A stretch of 64,000 nucleotides of DNA, from assembly GCA_964022365.1 (NCBI GenBank), contig CAXHZN010000006.1, positions 1 through 64,000 of the forward strand, read 5' to 3'. Of this stretch, positions 22,913 to 32,598 are shown in pieces (positions within the stretch are counted from its first letter, which is position 1; each line of letters begins with the position of its first letter). Under the pieces are notes generated by a model that saw only the letters and a program-made list of their open reading frames with translations, searched no databases and was not told where the DNA came from. This DNA comes from CAJXJP01 sp964022365. GTDB taxonomy: Bacteria > Patescibacteriota > Gracilibacteria > BD1-5 > UBA6164. The translations under genes and the position numbers were made by a program.

Positions 22913-22999
22913 TTATTTTTTAGGCCTGTGTTTGATAGCAAGAATAGTAAAAAAGACTACTATTGCAATAAAGGCTAATCCACCAAAAATACTTTCCAT
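22913..22999 (-). CDS. 28-residue single-helix membrane protein
   Basis: A short ORF with a strong ribosome-binding site (GGAGG, 6 bases before the ATG). The peptide has one transmembrane helix (GGLAFIAIVVFFTILAI) and a positive tail KHRPKK, so an inside C-terminus is expected. It resembles small accessory membrane peptides, but no specific family is recognised. The good leader, the terminator behind it and the clean hydrophobic pattern support a real gene. It has no UGA codon and belongs to the group of Shine-Dalgarno-led genes in this region. Confidence 0.6.
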   Translation of the reverse strand: MESIFGGLAFIAIVVFFTILAIKHRPKK

Positions 23000-23080
23000 A
23001 TTAATCCTCCATATATAATAGGAATATTTTTAAGAATAAAATATTACATTATTTTACTTAGAAGTCAAGAAAAATAATTA

Positions 23081-24025
23081 TTATCCCCATAAATATTCTT
23101 GTGTATATGGTGATCATGTTTCGCAAAAAGCTTTCCCTGTAATAAAACGAAAATTAATGTCTAGTGCTGAAATAACATTAATATCATCATTTGATATTTT
23201 TAAATCCGCAGCATTCAAATTCGCTTCTAATCTTTCAAAATTTGTTGATTTTGGTATTACACATGTACCTCTATTTAGAGCCCAAGCAATTAATATACTT
23301 CCCGCGGTAGTAGAATATTTATCTGCAATTTCTAATATTTTTGGATGTTTGATTAAAATTGGTTCATTATCACCTTTGAAGTGTGCTGGTCTATCCATTG
23401 ATCATAAAGGAGAGTATGCGGTAGTAACGATTCATTTTTCTGTACAGTATTTTACTAAATCATCTTGAGGTAAAAATGGATGCATTTCTATTTGATTCAT
23501 AGCAGGAACTATTGTACATTCTCATAAAAGTTTTTCTAAATGTTTCATAGACATGTTTGAAACTCATACAGATTTGCACAAACCTTCTTGAGATAAATTT
23601 TCCATAGCTTTCCAAGTATCAATATATGGAAGTTCTTCAATAGCTACAAAATCTCAAGGAGTTTGAGGAAACATTTCACCTCTTTTATTTGCAACTGGCC
23701 AATGAATAAGATATAAATCTAAGTAATCTAATTGTAATTTTTCTAATGACTCTTTACATGCAGCTTTCACATCATCTTGATGGTGAGCACTATTCCATAA
23801 TTTTGATGTGATGAATAATTCTTCTCTTGTAACGATTCCTTCTGAAATAGCATCAGAAATTGCTTCTCCAATAGGTTCTTCGTTTCTATAAATCCATGCG
23901 CAATCTATATGTCTATATCATAATTTAATTGCATGTTTTACAGCATCATACAGTTCTTTTGGTTCTGATTTCCATGTTCATAAACCTAATGCAGGAATAC
24001 AATGACCAGAATTTAGAGTAATCAT
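23081..24025 (-). CDS. Aldo/keto reductase
   Basis: A 314-residue NADPH-dependent oxidoreductase with the (beta/alpha)8 aldo/keto reductase motifs: GYRHIDCAWIYRNE (catalytic Asp and Tyr), ITSKLWN (Lys), YLIHWP (His), GVSNMSMKHLEKLL, and the cofactor-binding IPKSTNFERLEANL. It should reduce aldehydes or ketones in the cytoplasm. The closest type by eye is the 2,5-diketogluconate reductase / alcohol dehydrogenase (NADP+) branch, but the substrate cannot be told. Start ATG at 24023-24025 gives the usual N-terminus MITLNSGHCIPALGLW. It stands alone. Confidence 0.93.
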
Positions 24026-24111
24026 AATTTTTTATATTTATAATGTATAATAATTTATACAAAAATAATATTTTTTAATATCTAAATGTCAAAGAGATAA
24101 TTAATAAAAAT

Positions 24112-24139
24112 AAAAAACCTAGCTTTCGCTAGGTTTTTT
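24112..24139 (-). terminator. Terminator of the gene at 24119-24562
   Basis: CCTAGC-TTTC-GCTAGG stem flanked by A and T runs; it contains the TAG stop of the minus-strand gene. Confidence 0.75.
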
Positions 24140-24562
24140 ATCCATAGAAGTAATTGCATCATCAATTAGAACAATTGCTTTCATATTTGAAATTAATTTA
24201 CCAAAATCTGGTATTTTTTTCAGATTTCCAATAAATCTTTCATGTTTCGTTGAATTCTCAACTAAAAATATTTCACCTAAATATGTAAATCGTAAAGTAA
24301 AGTGTTCACTTAACTTATAATCTTTTTGACAAACATCACGAAGATTTAAATTCACTAAATTAGTTTTTAAGACAAATTCAAATCGAGGAATTACTTTTTT
24401 TTCCATCAATTTGTGAAATTTATCTAGATCCTCAATATCAAAAGGAAAACCTTTATAAGATTGTTTATTATTTTTTATTAAAAATAACATAATCATTACC
24501 AATAAAGTGATAAACAAAACCGTATTTATGATTTCATCTAAATTTTGCGTTATAAGTTCCAA
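24119..24562 (-). CDS. Single-pass membrane protein of unknown function, probably acquired
   Basis: A 147-residue protein if it starts at TTG 24560-24562. This start is preferred because AAGGAG lies 7 bases upstream; ATG codons at 24583 and 24610 would give 154 or 163 residues but have no such motif. One transmembrane helix (TVLFITLLVMIMLFLI) follows a short N-terminus, then a charged soluble domain. No in-frame UGA, TAG stop. Family unknown. It shares the Shine-Dalgarno-led, UGA-free character of several neighbours, which suggests transfer from an organism with the standard code. Confidence 0.62.
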   Translation of the reverse strand: MELITQNLDEIINTVLFITLLVMIMLFLIKNNKQSYKGFPFDIEDLDKFHKLMEKKVIPRFEFVLKTNLVNLNLRDVCQKDYKLSEHFTLRFTYLGEIFLVENSTKHERFIGNLKKIPDFGKLISNMKAIVLIDDAITSMDKKPSES

Positions 24563-24685
24563 TTTATTTCTCCTTTTTTCCATAACTTTGAAACGAATTT
24601 TAATATACAACTATTTTTTACCATGTCAATAATTTTATTTTGAAAGTGAAAATGATTTTTATTTTGTATAAATATAAGTATATTG

Positions 24686-24697
24686 TATGTATACATA
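24686..24697. promoter_or_regulatory. Palindromic operator candidate
   Basis: TATGTATACATA is a perfect 12-bp palindrome 29 bases before the start codon of the gene at 24727. In such AT-rich DNA it may be chance. Confidence 0.35.
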
Positions 24698-24726
24698 GAA
24701 AATTATACATTAACAATAAAACTATT

Positions 24727-25701
24727 ATGGAATGAAAAAAAGGTACATTTCATTTTTATTCATTAAAATGGCATAAAACACAAAAAAGAAAAGATAAATT
24801 TTTATGAATATATAATTATTCAAAAGATGAAATTAAAAAATTAGTTAAAGTTTTAAAAAATGCAAAATTTATTCCAAATTCTGAAGATGAGCATAGATAC
24901 ACAATACATAATCCTAGATATTTAGATAATAAATGAGGTATAATTTATGGTTATTTTGTACACTATTATAATGAACATATAAAAACAATTGAAAATCCAG
25001 AAGGTGAAAACCATACTAGTTCAGAATGGTACCTATTTTTTTATTATATTAATGATAACAGAATAATATTTCAACATAAAAAATGAATTTGAGATAAACC
25101 TTGAATTGATGATGTGAAAAAAAAGTTTATTTCATATTATACAGATTTACTAAATGAAAATAGTCTAGCTGCTCCAATTGCTTGGGATAAAGATCAATTA
25201 TGATATGATAGAAGTGAATTTATGGAAGTGTTTTTTAATAAACAGAATAAAATTACTTACCTTGAAGTAGAAAATTTTTCTAAGCTAAATTTAGAGTCTC
25301 AAAAACAACAAAATGATAATTCTAGATTTTCATATTTCAATCCTATATTTGATGAAACAGATACAGCTATTCAAACAGAAAAACATCAAGTAGAAAATGT
25401 TAAATCAATGAAAGTAGAGGCTATAGAATGAAAAACTTTATGAAAAGTACCAGCCTGTAGAATTGCAGTTGCTTCATGAGAAAAAATAAAAAAAATGAAA
25501 TTTTTAGATAATTGAGTCGGAGATGAAATTATTTATGTAGAAAAATGAACAAATAGTATTACTGAAGATATAGATTCTGATACTGAAATATCAGATCAAT
25601 TAATCGATATTATTCTTAATCAAATTAATGCATTCACAAGAGGTAAAAAAGCTAAATCTACAGGAGAGTATTTTGATAACGTATCAAAAAGTTTATTTTA
25701 A
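24727..25701 (+). CDS. Hypothetical protein
   Basis: A 324-residue, charged, apparently cytoplasmic protein. Aromatic-rich N-terminal half (WYLFFYYINDNRIIFQ), then a Lys/Glu-rich hydrophilic linker about residues 175-235, and a small C-terminal domain. Several UGA codons as Gly. No family or catalytic motif recognised. It is followed 14 bases later by a membrane protein gene, probably in the same transcript, so the two may form a unit. Confidence 0.65.
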
Positions 25702-25715
25702 TAAATAAATATTTT

Positions 25716-26501
25716 ATGAATATAAAAAAATTTTTAAATAAAAATGAAAATAAAGCTGAAGTTTTTTCATTCACAGAATTCCAAAATTTTTATAAAACCT
25801 GAAAATATAATCCTAATGATATTACAATATTAAAATATTCTAGCAATAATTATATTATTCAATTTCATAAATTCTCTAAATCGCAGATAATTATTAAATT
25901 AATTAATAAATTACCTAAAAAACAATCAAAATTTTTAAAATCTATTATAGATAATAAAAATTTTATTGATCCAAGAAAGCAAGACGTAAGTTTTTGAAAA
26001 TTTCTTTTTAAAGAAATTATTTTAAGGTATAAATCGTTATTAATAATATTATTTATAGCTTTTATCATGCCATATTTAAGCCAAAGTTGATTATTACTTA
26101 TTTCAAAAAATATCTTAGAAATTTGTATTTCATTACTTGGAGTTTATTTTGCTCTTATGATAGTTTTTTTAACAATTTGAGGTTTTAAATATTCTGAAGA
26201 ACTATTCATTAATTGAAAACTTTCTTATTATTTAAATATGGATAAAAATTTAGCTAAGTTATGCTTATATAGTATTTTATATTTAATTATAATATTATTA
26301 ATAATTTCTTTATTTTGAAATAAATGATATTTTCATGAATTTCATATCAACAATATTGCTTTTATCTTTATATGATTTGGTATCTATTTACTATATATAA
26401 ATTTTATAAACTTAATAGATTTTTATATAGAAAAAATCTCATATTTACAGTTATCTAATTTTAAAAATCAATACTTTATAGATAATTATAAATGAAAATA
26501 A
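25716..26501 (+). CDS. Membrane protein of unknown function
   Basis: A 261-residue protein. The first 100 residues are soluble and basic (KLINKLPKKQSKFLKS), then four hydrophobic segments at about residues 107-135, 138-160, 183-205 and 215-235. Ends TAA after a run of Lys. No family recognised. Second gene of a two-gene unit with the hypothetical protein at 24727; a terminator follows. Confidence 0.65.
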
Positions 26502-26533
26502 AAAATCATTAATATTTACATCCAAAAAAAATT

Positions 26534-26568
26534 AAATAAACTCGTAATAATTCACGGGTTTATTTTTT
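26534..26568 (+). terminator. Terminator after the two-gene unit at 24727-26501
   Basis: AAATAAACTCGT pairs with ACGGGTTTATTT across AATAATTC, followed by T. Confidence 0.65.
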
Positions 26569-26588
26569 TATAAAAATATTTTAAATAT

Positions 26589-27314
26589 ATGAAAATATTA
26601 TTTTTACTGCCACCATCAGAGGGGAAAAATTCGCAAGGGGAAATTGGAGAAGAAAAATTGAGTTTTAACTTCGAAAAACCAAAAGAAATTGCTACAAATG
26701 TAACACAAAAAGATTTAAAATGTACGGGAAGTCGTTTTGAAGAATGAGTAAATTTAAATAAACAACTTTGTGAAACTAAAGACTTTATTGTTACTCCTGC
26801 AATAAATCGTTATTCTGGTGTGATGTACAATGCGATAGATTATGCTGGGATGGATAAGGATTGAAAAAAATATTTTGAAGAAAACTTTTTGATTTTTTCT
26901 TGAATGTACTGAATCGTAAAAGCAAGTGATTTGATAGGGAATTATAAACTTCCAATCGAAACAAAAACACTTGCAAAATATTGGCAGGAAACAATTACAA
27001 ATACGCTTAATGAATCTAGTGCAGATTATGTCATAAATTTACTCCCACTTTCGTATCAAAAAATGATAGATTTTAAGTGTTTATCTCCAAAATTGGTAAA
27101 TATAAATTTCCAAGTAGAAAAAAATGGAAAAATAGTAAAAATGGCTCACTGAGTGAAAAAAATCAAAGGTGAATGGATTAAAAATATCTGTGAAACGCTA
27201 TGAAGTCTTTATTTATCAGGAGAAGTATCCGAAGGAGAAGAAATTTTTAGATATTTCGGAGGAGAAAAAATTCAGACAGAAAAATCGATTGAAATAAATA
27301 TTTTACACAAGTAA
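26589..27314 (+). CDS. yaaA: YaaA/DUF328-family peroxide-stress protein
   Basis: A 241-residue cytoplasmic protein with the family marks: start MKILFLLPPSEGK, AINRYSGVMYNAIDYAGM (RY-x-G-x-x-Y), FSGMYGIVKASDLIGNYKLP (the GLYG motif) and NLLPLSYQKMI. E. coli YaaA lowers the free iron level during peroxide stress and binds DNA. This fits with dps and bcp a kilobase away. UGA codes Gly in the GMYG stretch. A stretch SGEVSEGEE near the end may contain the remains of a GC-rich repeat, but this is uncertain. Confidence 0.85.
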
Positions 27315-27342
27315 AAAAGCGAGATGAAACCTCGCTTTTTTT
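27313..27342 (+). terminator. Terminator of yaaA
   Basis: GCGAG-ATGAAAC-CTCGC stem followed by eight T. Confidence 0.8.
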
Positions 27343-27417
27343 AATCTTTTTACAACACATTATTTTCTCGCCTTTGCATATGCTAACCAAATACAAATAC
27401 GGAAACAATGGATTATT

Positions 27418-27588
27418 TTAGTGCAGTAATGCATTTTCTTGTTCCTTTTTTTCTGCAATTAGTTGACTAGTTTTTTCAACTAATTCTGGATTATTAATTT
27501 CTCCAGTCAAGTGATTAACTTGCGAATAATAAGCATTATATCTTCGCAGCATAGCTACACTCATATCTTCAAATGAAGTTCTTGGCAT
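27418..27588 (-). CDS. 56-residue charged protein, probably acquired
   Basis: A short ORF with an excellent ribosome-binding site (AAGGAG, 7 bases before ATG 27586-27588) and a TAA stop. The peptide MPRTSFEDMSVAMLRR ... is hydrophilic and helical, with a C-terminal KKEQENALLH. No UGA codon, no family recognised. It is another member of the Shine-Dalgarno-led group. The leader is the best evidence for it being real. Confidence 0.55.
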   Translation of the reverse strand: MPRTSFEDMSVAMLRRYNAYYSQVNHLTGEINNPELVEKTSQLIAEKKEQENALLH

Positions 27589-27647
27589 AAGCAATCTCCT
27601 TTTAGTTGTTGCTTCAAAATACTATAAATATTTTTCATTAAAAGTCA

Positions 27648-27676
27648 AAAAAAGACGATAAATTATCGTCTTTTTT
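27648..27676 (-). terminator. Terminator of dps
   Basis: GACGATAA and TTATCGTC form an 8-bp stem with A/T tails directly after the dps stop codon. Confidence 0.75.
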
Positions 27677-27680
27677 ACTA

Positions 27681-28151
27681 TTATTTAATCATAGATCTTA
27701 ACATCCATGCATTTTTTTCATGATCTTGCATAGTAGCAATGAGGAAATCTTCTGTACCTTTATCACCAGTTTCACCAATAACTTCGATTGCTTTTCTCAT
27801 TTGCGAAATTGTTTTTTCAGTATCTACTACTAATTCATCAACCATTTTTTCAGCTTCTAAATTATAGTTTGATTGTTCTTCTAAAAATGAATTTTTTAAG
27901 AAAAAAGTCATAGTAGCTGGAGATTTTTCTCCTAACATTCTGATTCTTTCAGCGATATCATCAATTAATTCTGCTGAAGATTCATACATTTCTTCGAAAA
28001 ATTTATGGTAATCAGAGAAGTGAGGACCTTGTACATTCCAATGAAAATTTCTGATTTTTAAATTTAAAATGCTTTGAGAAGCTAAAAATTTTTCTAAATG
28101 ATCTACTGAAGTTTTTATTTCGTTTGATTCTAATCCAATATTTAATGTCAT
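27681..28151 (-). CDS. dps: Dps-family ferritin-like DNA-binding/iron-storage protein
   Basis: A 156-residue protein of the usual Dps length. The inter-subunit ferroxidase site is visible: NFHWNVQGPHF (His), SDYHKFFEEMYES (His/Asp) and ELIDDIAERIRMLG (Asp and Glu). Dps dodecamers oxidise ferrous iron with hydrogen peroxide, store the ferric product and protect DNA. No UGA codon, but no Shine-Dalgarno motif either, so it looks native. Divergent from bcp; a palindromic operator overlaps its probable transcription start, so both genes are likely under one peroxide- or iron-sensing repressor. Confidence 0.94.
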   Translation of the reverse strand: MTLNIGLESNEIKTSVDHLEKFLASQSILNLKIRNFHWNVQGPHFSDYHKFFEEMYESSAELIDDIAERIRMLGEKSPATMTFFLKNSFLEEQSNYNLEAEKMVDELVVDTEKTISQMRKAIEVIGETGDKGTEDFLIATMQDHEKNAWMLRSMIK

Positions 28152-28230
28152 AGTATTTATTTTAAAAATTAATATATTTCTATCTTAAACCTTTCGTGTA
28201 AGAAAAGTGTAAAATTATAATATTTTCTAA

Positions 28231-28247
28231 ATGAGAACTATTCTCAT
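28231..28247. promoter_or_regulatory. Palindromic operator 1 in the dps-bcp intergenic region
   Basis: ATGAGAA-CTA-TTCTCAT is a perfect 7-bp inverted repeat with a 3-base centre. It overlaps the predicted +1 region of the dps promoter, so binding would repress dps. The second copy is at 28288. The form resembles Fur/PerR-type boxes. Confidence 0.75.
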
Positions 28248-28253
28248 AAAGTT

Positions 28254-28281
28254 ATAGTATTTATTAATTATAATAAGTCAA
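28254..28281 (-). promoter_or_regulatory. Predicted dps promoter
   Basis: On the minus strand TTGACT (28276-28281) is followed after 16 bases by TACTAT (28254-28259). The same TTTTGACT -35 form occurs before the tRNA genes of this window. Confidence 0.5.
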
Positions 28282-28287
28282 ATTAAA

Positions 28288-28304
28288 ATGAGAATAATTC
28301 TCGT
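28288..28304. promoter_or_regulatory. Palindromic operator 2 in the dps-bcp intergenic region
   Basis: ATGAGAA-TAA-TTCTCGT, one mismatch to the perfect palindrome of operator 1; the outer AAA and TTT also match. It lies just upstream of the dps -35 box and of the bcp promoter region. Confidence 0.75.
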
Positions 28305-28367
28305 TTTAAGTTTTGTAAAATAATTTAAATCATTATAATATAAATAATATATTTTAATATTATACAA

Positions 28368-28829
28368 ATGAACCTAAATATAAACCAAAAATATGACGCA
28401 GTTACATCTACTGGAGAAGTAGCAAATATGGATTTAAAAACATTATTATCTTTTAGTGAAAAAACTATTTTATACTTTTACCCAAAAGATAATACTCCTG
28501 GTTGTACAATAGAAAATAAAGATTTTTCTTGCAAGATTCAAGAGTTTAAAGATGCTGGAATAACAGTGATTTGAGTTTCAAAAGATTCAGTAGAATCTCA
28601 CCAAAAATTTATTGAAAAACAAGAACTTAAAGTAGATCTTATTTCAGATCCAGAATTAATTCTTCATAAAGAATTAGGAGCCTACGGAGAAAAAAATAAC
28701 TACGGAAAAATCGTTCAAGGAGTTATTAGATCAACATTTCTCGTAAATAAACAAGGCGAAATCCTAGAAGAATGGAGAAATATCAGAGCAAAAGGACACG
28801 CTGAGAGAATTTTAAAAGCAGTTTCTTAA
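28368..28829 (+). CDS. bcp: Thioredoxin-dependent peroxiredoxin, Bcp/PrxQ type
   Basis: A 153-residue peroxiredoxin. TILYFYPKDNTPGCTIEN holds the peroxidatic Cys in the P-x-x-x-(T/S)-x-x-C loop, and the catalytic Arg lies in VIRSTFLVNKQGEI. A second Cys in KDFSC is seven residues after the first; the usual PrxQ resolving Cys is five residues after, so the resolving partner may be shifted. Start ATG 28368. It reduces peroxides in the cytoplasm. It is divergent from dps, with two shared operators between them. Confidence 0.93.
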
Positions 28830-28854
28830 AATTTTAAAATAATAATTTATATTT

Positions 28855-29310
28855 ATGCTTGATACTATTACTAATTTATCACTTGACGATTGGTCTAAAT
28901 TATCTTCTATTTGAAGTTTTTGTGCTGCAGTTATTTGATTATTTTTAATCAGACCAGTATATAAACATTTTAAATCTTGATTCAATAAGTCATTTTCGAT
29001 AGCAGGTACACAATTCACTTGATTATTAGATGAATGAATTGTTTGAAAAAAAACAACTTTAGTTGATGTTCATCTTAATTTATTAGTTGCTCCAACGGGA
29101 AGTGATTTTATAATCTGAATCAGTAAATCAGTTGATTTTTGAGAGACTTATATATCCACAGAAAAAGTTATTTTAAAAAAATGAACTAAATACATTAAAT
29201 CAAATTTAAATTTACAATTTAATCCTAGTGATTACATGAGAATTGAAATTTTGCAAACATGATCTCAAGTTGCATGACAATCTTTGAATTTAATTATTAA
29301 TTGAAAATAA
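28855..29310 (+). CDS. Small membrane-anchored protein of unknown function
   Basis: A 151-residue protein with one hydrophobic segment (residues 22-38, SFCAAVIGLFLIRPVY) and a C-terminal domain of beta-rich character (LVAPTGSDFIIGISKSVDFGE ...). Ends TAA after UGA-containing INGK. It begins 25 bases after bcp and may share its transcript. No family recognised. Confidence 0.6.
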
Positions 29311-29354
29311 CTAATTCTTTACTTCTAGCTATTTATTCATACAATACATGCGTT

Positions 29355-29390
29355 AAAAAATTGTACAAAGTTGCTTTGTACAATTTTTGT
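29355..29390. terminator. Long perfect hairpin, terminator
   Basis: AAAAATTGTACAAAG-TTG-CTTTGTACAATTTTT is a perfect 15-bp stem with T and A tails, after the bcp transcript and 80 bases before the SulP gene. Confidence 0.75.
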
Positions 29391-29411
29391 TTATTTTATT
29401 TTTCCTATTTA

Positions 29412-29457
29412 GTCTTCCTCTTGTAAAGGGGAAGTACCCGAAGGGGGATGGGGTTAT
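29412..29457 (+). repeat. Palindromic repeat, type I (two hairpins)
   Basis: CTTCCTCTTGTAAAGGGGAAG forms one hairpin, and TACCCGAAGGGGG a second, followed by ATGGGGT. Same layout as the elements at 52190 and 57349. It lies directly before the SulP start codon and may affect translation of that gene. Confidence 0.7.
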
Positions 29458-29467
29458 TCTATCTTTT

Positions 29468-31048
29468 ATGTTATTACTTTCGTATTTAAAAAATAAATGA
29501 TATTTTTCTGAATTTTCAGATAAAAGACAATTAAAAACTGATGTACTTTCTGGATTAACAGTTGCTCTGGCTCTTATTCCTGAAGCAATTGCATTTTCAT
29601 TTGTTGCAAAAGTGGACCCTATGGTTGGTTTACATGCAGCATTTATCGTAGGTTTAATCACGGCAGTATTTGGTGGAAGACCTGGGATGATTTCTGGTGC
29701 AACTGGTGCGATGGCTGTTGTGATGACTGCAATGGTGTTAAATAGTTGAATAGAATATTTATTTGTCACGCTTATTCTCGCATGAATTTTACAAATGTTA
29801 TTTGGGATTGCAAAGTTTGGTAAATTTGTTCGTTTGATTCCTCATCCGGTTATGCTTGGGTTTGTAAATGGTTTAGCAATAATTATTTTTATGTCACAAA
29901 TCGATCAATTTAAAGTTGATTGAGAATGGATTAGTGGTATTGCAGCAGGAGTTATGGCTGCATTAATTGCCTTAACAATGGCTATTATGTATTTCTTACC
30001 AAAATTCACAAAAGCAATTCCTTCTGGTCTTGCTGCTATTGGTACAGTAACTTTATTAGCACTTTATGTTCCTGGAATAAATGAACATGCCAAAACTATT
30101 GCATGATATTTAGCTGAAAATAATAGTTCGTTAAATGGTGGACTTCCTCAATTTTTTAATCCATTTACAGCTATTAATACTGGTATTGTAGAAACACTTA
30201 AAATCATTGTTCCTACAGCATTTGCACTCGCAATTATTGGTTTAACAGAATCTTTAATGACACTTTCTCTTATCGATGAAAAAACAAATACAAGAGGGAA
30301 ATGAAATAAAGAATCAATTGCTCAAGGATTAGCAAATTTCGTTTGCGGTTTCTTTAGTTCTATGTGAGGTTGTGCAATGATTGGACAATCTATGATAAAT
30401 ATTTCAAGTGGTTGAAGAGGAAGAGCTTCTGGTATTTCTGCTTCGATATTCTTACTCTTATTTATAGTCTTTGGTATTTCAATCATTTCTCTTATTCCTA
30501 TTGCTGCACTGGTTGGTTTAATGTTTATGGTAGTAATTGGTACATTTGCTTGGCCAACACTTAAAATGCTCAATAAAATACCTAAATCTGATGCTTTTGT
30601 ACTTGTCGCTGTAACCGTGATTACAGTTGCTACTTGAGATTTAGCTATTGCAGTAATTTCAGGGATAATTATTTCAGCACTCGTATTTGCTTGGCAAAAA
30701 TCAACAATTATCAATGTAAAAAGATATATTGATGAAAAAAATATTACACATTATGAATTAGAAGGTTCACTATTTTTCGGTTCAATTGAAAAATTTAAAA
30801 CTTTATTTGATATCAAAAATGATACAAATGAAATAATTATCGATTTTGCAGATTCAAGAATCATGGATCACTCAGCTATTGAAGCTATTGATAATCTCAC
30901 AGAAAAATATTCTCAAGAATGAAAAACTCTACACATCAAACATATCTCAGAAGATTGTAGAAATCTTATAAAAAATGCAGATAAAATCGTTGATATAAAT
31001 ATCATCGAAGATCCAAAATATAGAATTGCTGATGATAAATTAGCATAA
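29468..31048 (+). CDS. SulP-family anion transporter with STAS domain
   Basis: A 526-residue inner-membrane carrier. SulP core: GLTVALALIPEAIAFSFVA (TM1), DPMVGLHAAFIVGL, GMISGATGAMAVVM, PHPVMLGFVNGLAI, and LTESLMTLSLID in the later helices. The C-terminal about 105 residues are a cytoplasmic STAS domain (EGSLFFGSIEKF, IIIDFADSRIMDHSAIEAI). SulP proteins carry sulfate, bicarbonate or other anions; the substrate is not evident. The N-terminus is short relative to large SulP members. Many Gly are GGN and several are UGA. Confidence 0.92.
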
Positions 31049-31079
31049 AAAAATAGCTTTCAAAAAGCTATTTTTTTAT
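31049..31079 (+). terminator. Terminator of the SulP gene
   Basis: AATAGCTTT-CAA-AAAGCTATT stem followed by seven T. Confidence 0.8.
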
Positions 31080-31233
31080 TTTTTCAAAATCTTGTGCAAA
31101 AAATATATACAAAATTATTGGCTATTTTATAGTGAAAACATATGAATTTAATTAATTTGTATATATTTTTCTTGCAATTTATGTATATATCTATATATTT
31201 TTTATATACGAAATATATACTAATTGCTTCCAC

Positions 31234-31659
31234 ATGATACAAGTACATAAAATAACAAATGTCGATTATATATTTGAAACTCCAAAACATATAAATAAAG
31301 TTGTTTTTGTTAAAAATAAACTTTGGATGAGTGAAAACGAAATCGCAAACCTTTTTGATACTCCTCAAGAGGAAATACATGCAACGATTTCAAAAACATT
31401 TTTAGAAGGGGAATATGATATTTTTGATCATATTATTTCTAGATTTAATGTTAGTATGAATAAACATGTAAAATATTATAGCTTAGAAATTATTCTTTCG
31501 CTTGGTTATAGGTTAAAAACATTTAATGAAACAAAATCAATAATCGCAGGGAATAGAATTATCAAAGAACATAAAAATAATACAAAATGAAAATTATCAT
31601 TATTTCAAAATTCAATGAAAAACATTACAAAAATTTTTAAATCACTGCAAATTTGATAA
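31234..31659 (+). CDS. RhuM-like protein (virulence protein RhuM N-terminal domain)
   Basis: A 141-residue protein. The stretch LWMSENEIANLFDTPQEE, EGEYDIFD, VKYYSLEIILSLGYRL and the following IIAGNRIIKEH match the RhuM/phage-antirepressor-like domain pattern, where VWLTQxQMAELF and KYYNLDAIIAVGYRVNS are typical. RhuM is encoded in the Salmonella SPI-3 pathogenicity island; relatives occur on mobile elements, and molecular function is not established. The domain may bind DNA through its N-terminal helix-turn-helix-like segment. The upstream 150 bp contain several GTATATA/TATATAC repeats that could be operators. Confidence 0.72.
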
Positions 31660-31732
31660 AAATATCAAAATAATTGACCTTGATAGACTTTCTACATATA
31701 GTAAGAGAAATTTATTATTCAGTTATTTGTAA

Positions 31733-32464
31733 ATGAACCTTTTATTTGAAGCGACAATATTATTTTTTGGAATATTTTTTCTGAGTGTTTTGCAAAAATA
31801 CCATTTTAAAATGCTCTATAAAATGATGAGAAATTTTCATAGTTTTTTAAAATTATTTATACAATTTTTTATTAGATTTTGAGTTATTGTTCACGAAATT
31901 TGTCATTTAATATTTTGAATATTATCTGGAGCAAAAATAAACAAAATACAGTTATTTAGTAAAACCTGAGGTTCAGTAAGTTTTCAAACAAAAAACTATA
32001 TTTGAGCTTTATCTCAACATTATGACAAACCTGGATTTTTATTTTGATTATTTTTTAATCAGATTTGAATATTTCTCACTTCACTTTGACCACTTTTATT
32101 TGGAATAATTTTTACTTATTTTGTACAAAGTTATTTACAAATTCCTCTTGAAATAAACAAAATTCCTGAATTTTTTCTGCAATTACACATATATGAAATA
32201 GGTATTTTAATACTATATTTTTTACTCATTCCCAGTTTTATCCTGAGTTTTCAAGATTTAAAACATTTTATTATTTCTCGTCAGTCTAATTTTGCAGCTA
32301 CTTTTGCTGGAAGTTTTATAAATACAATTATATTTATATTATTTTTATTTTTTCTCACTCTATTTTACGAGTTTTTTATACTATTTTTCATTTTTTACTG
32401 TGGAGTGTTTATATTATTATTTTTCTTTTATTTACTTCACAAATTATTTTTAATTTTTAGATAA
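31733..32464 (+). CDS. Integral membrane HExxH metalloprotease-like protein
   Basis: A 243-residue membrane protein with about six helices. IVHEICHLIFGILSGAKI (about residues 53-70) contains HEICH, an HExxH zinc motif inside a hydrophobic context as in M50 or DUF3267-like membrane proteases. A second Asp/Asn motif typical of S2P (LDG) is not evident, so activity is uncertain. No signal apart from the TM helices. It follows the RhuM-like gene by 73 bases in the same direction. Confidence 0.68.
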
Positions 32465-32598
32465 TTTTTTTATACATTGAAGATGTATAGAATCAAATAC
32501 TTAGAAAATTAAAAAAACTTTCAAAATTTAATGTCCACTTAATATCACGCGAGTATACTCTATGCATCCTCCAATATTTTATCATTTATTTTAGGCGC

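Noticed and set aside
26613..26650. Possible GC-rich repeat at the start of yaaA (CATCAGAGGGG ... CAAGGGG)
   Set aside because: It encodes the conserved LPPSEGK motif of the family, so it is native sequence and not an inserted element.
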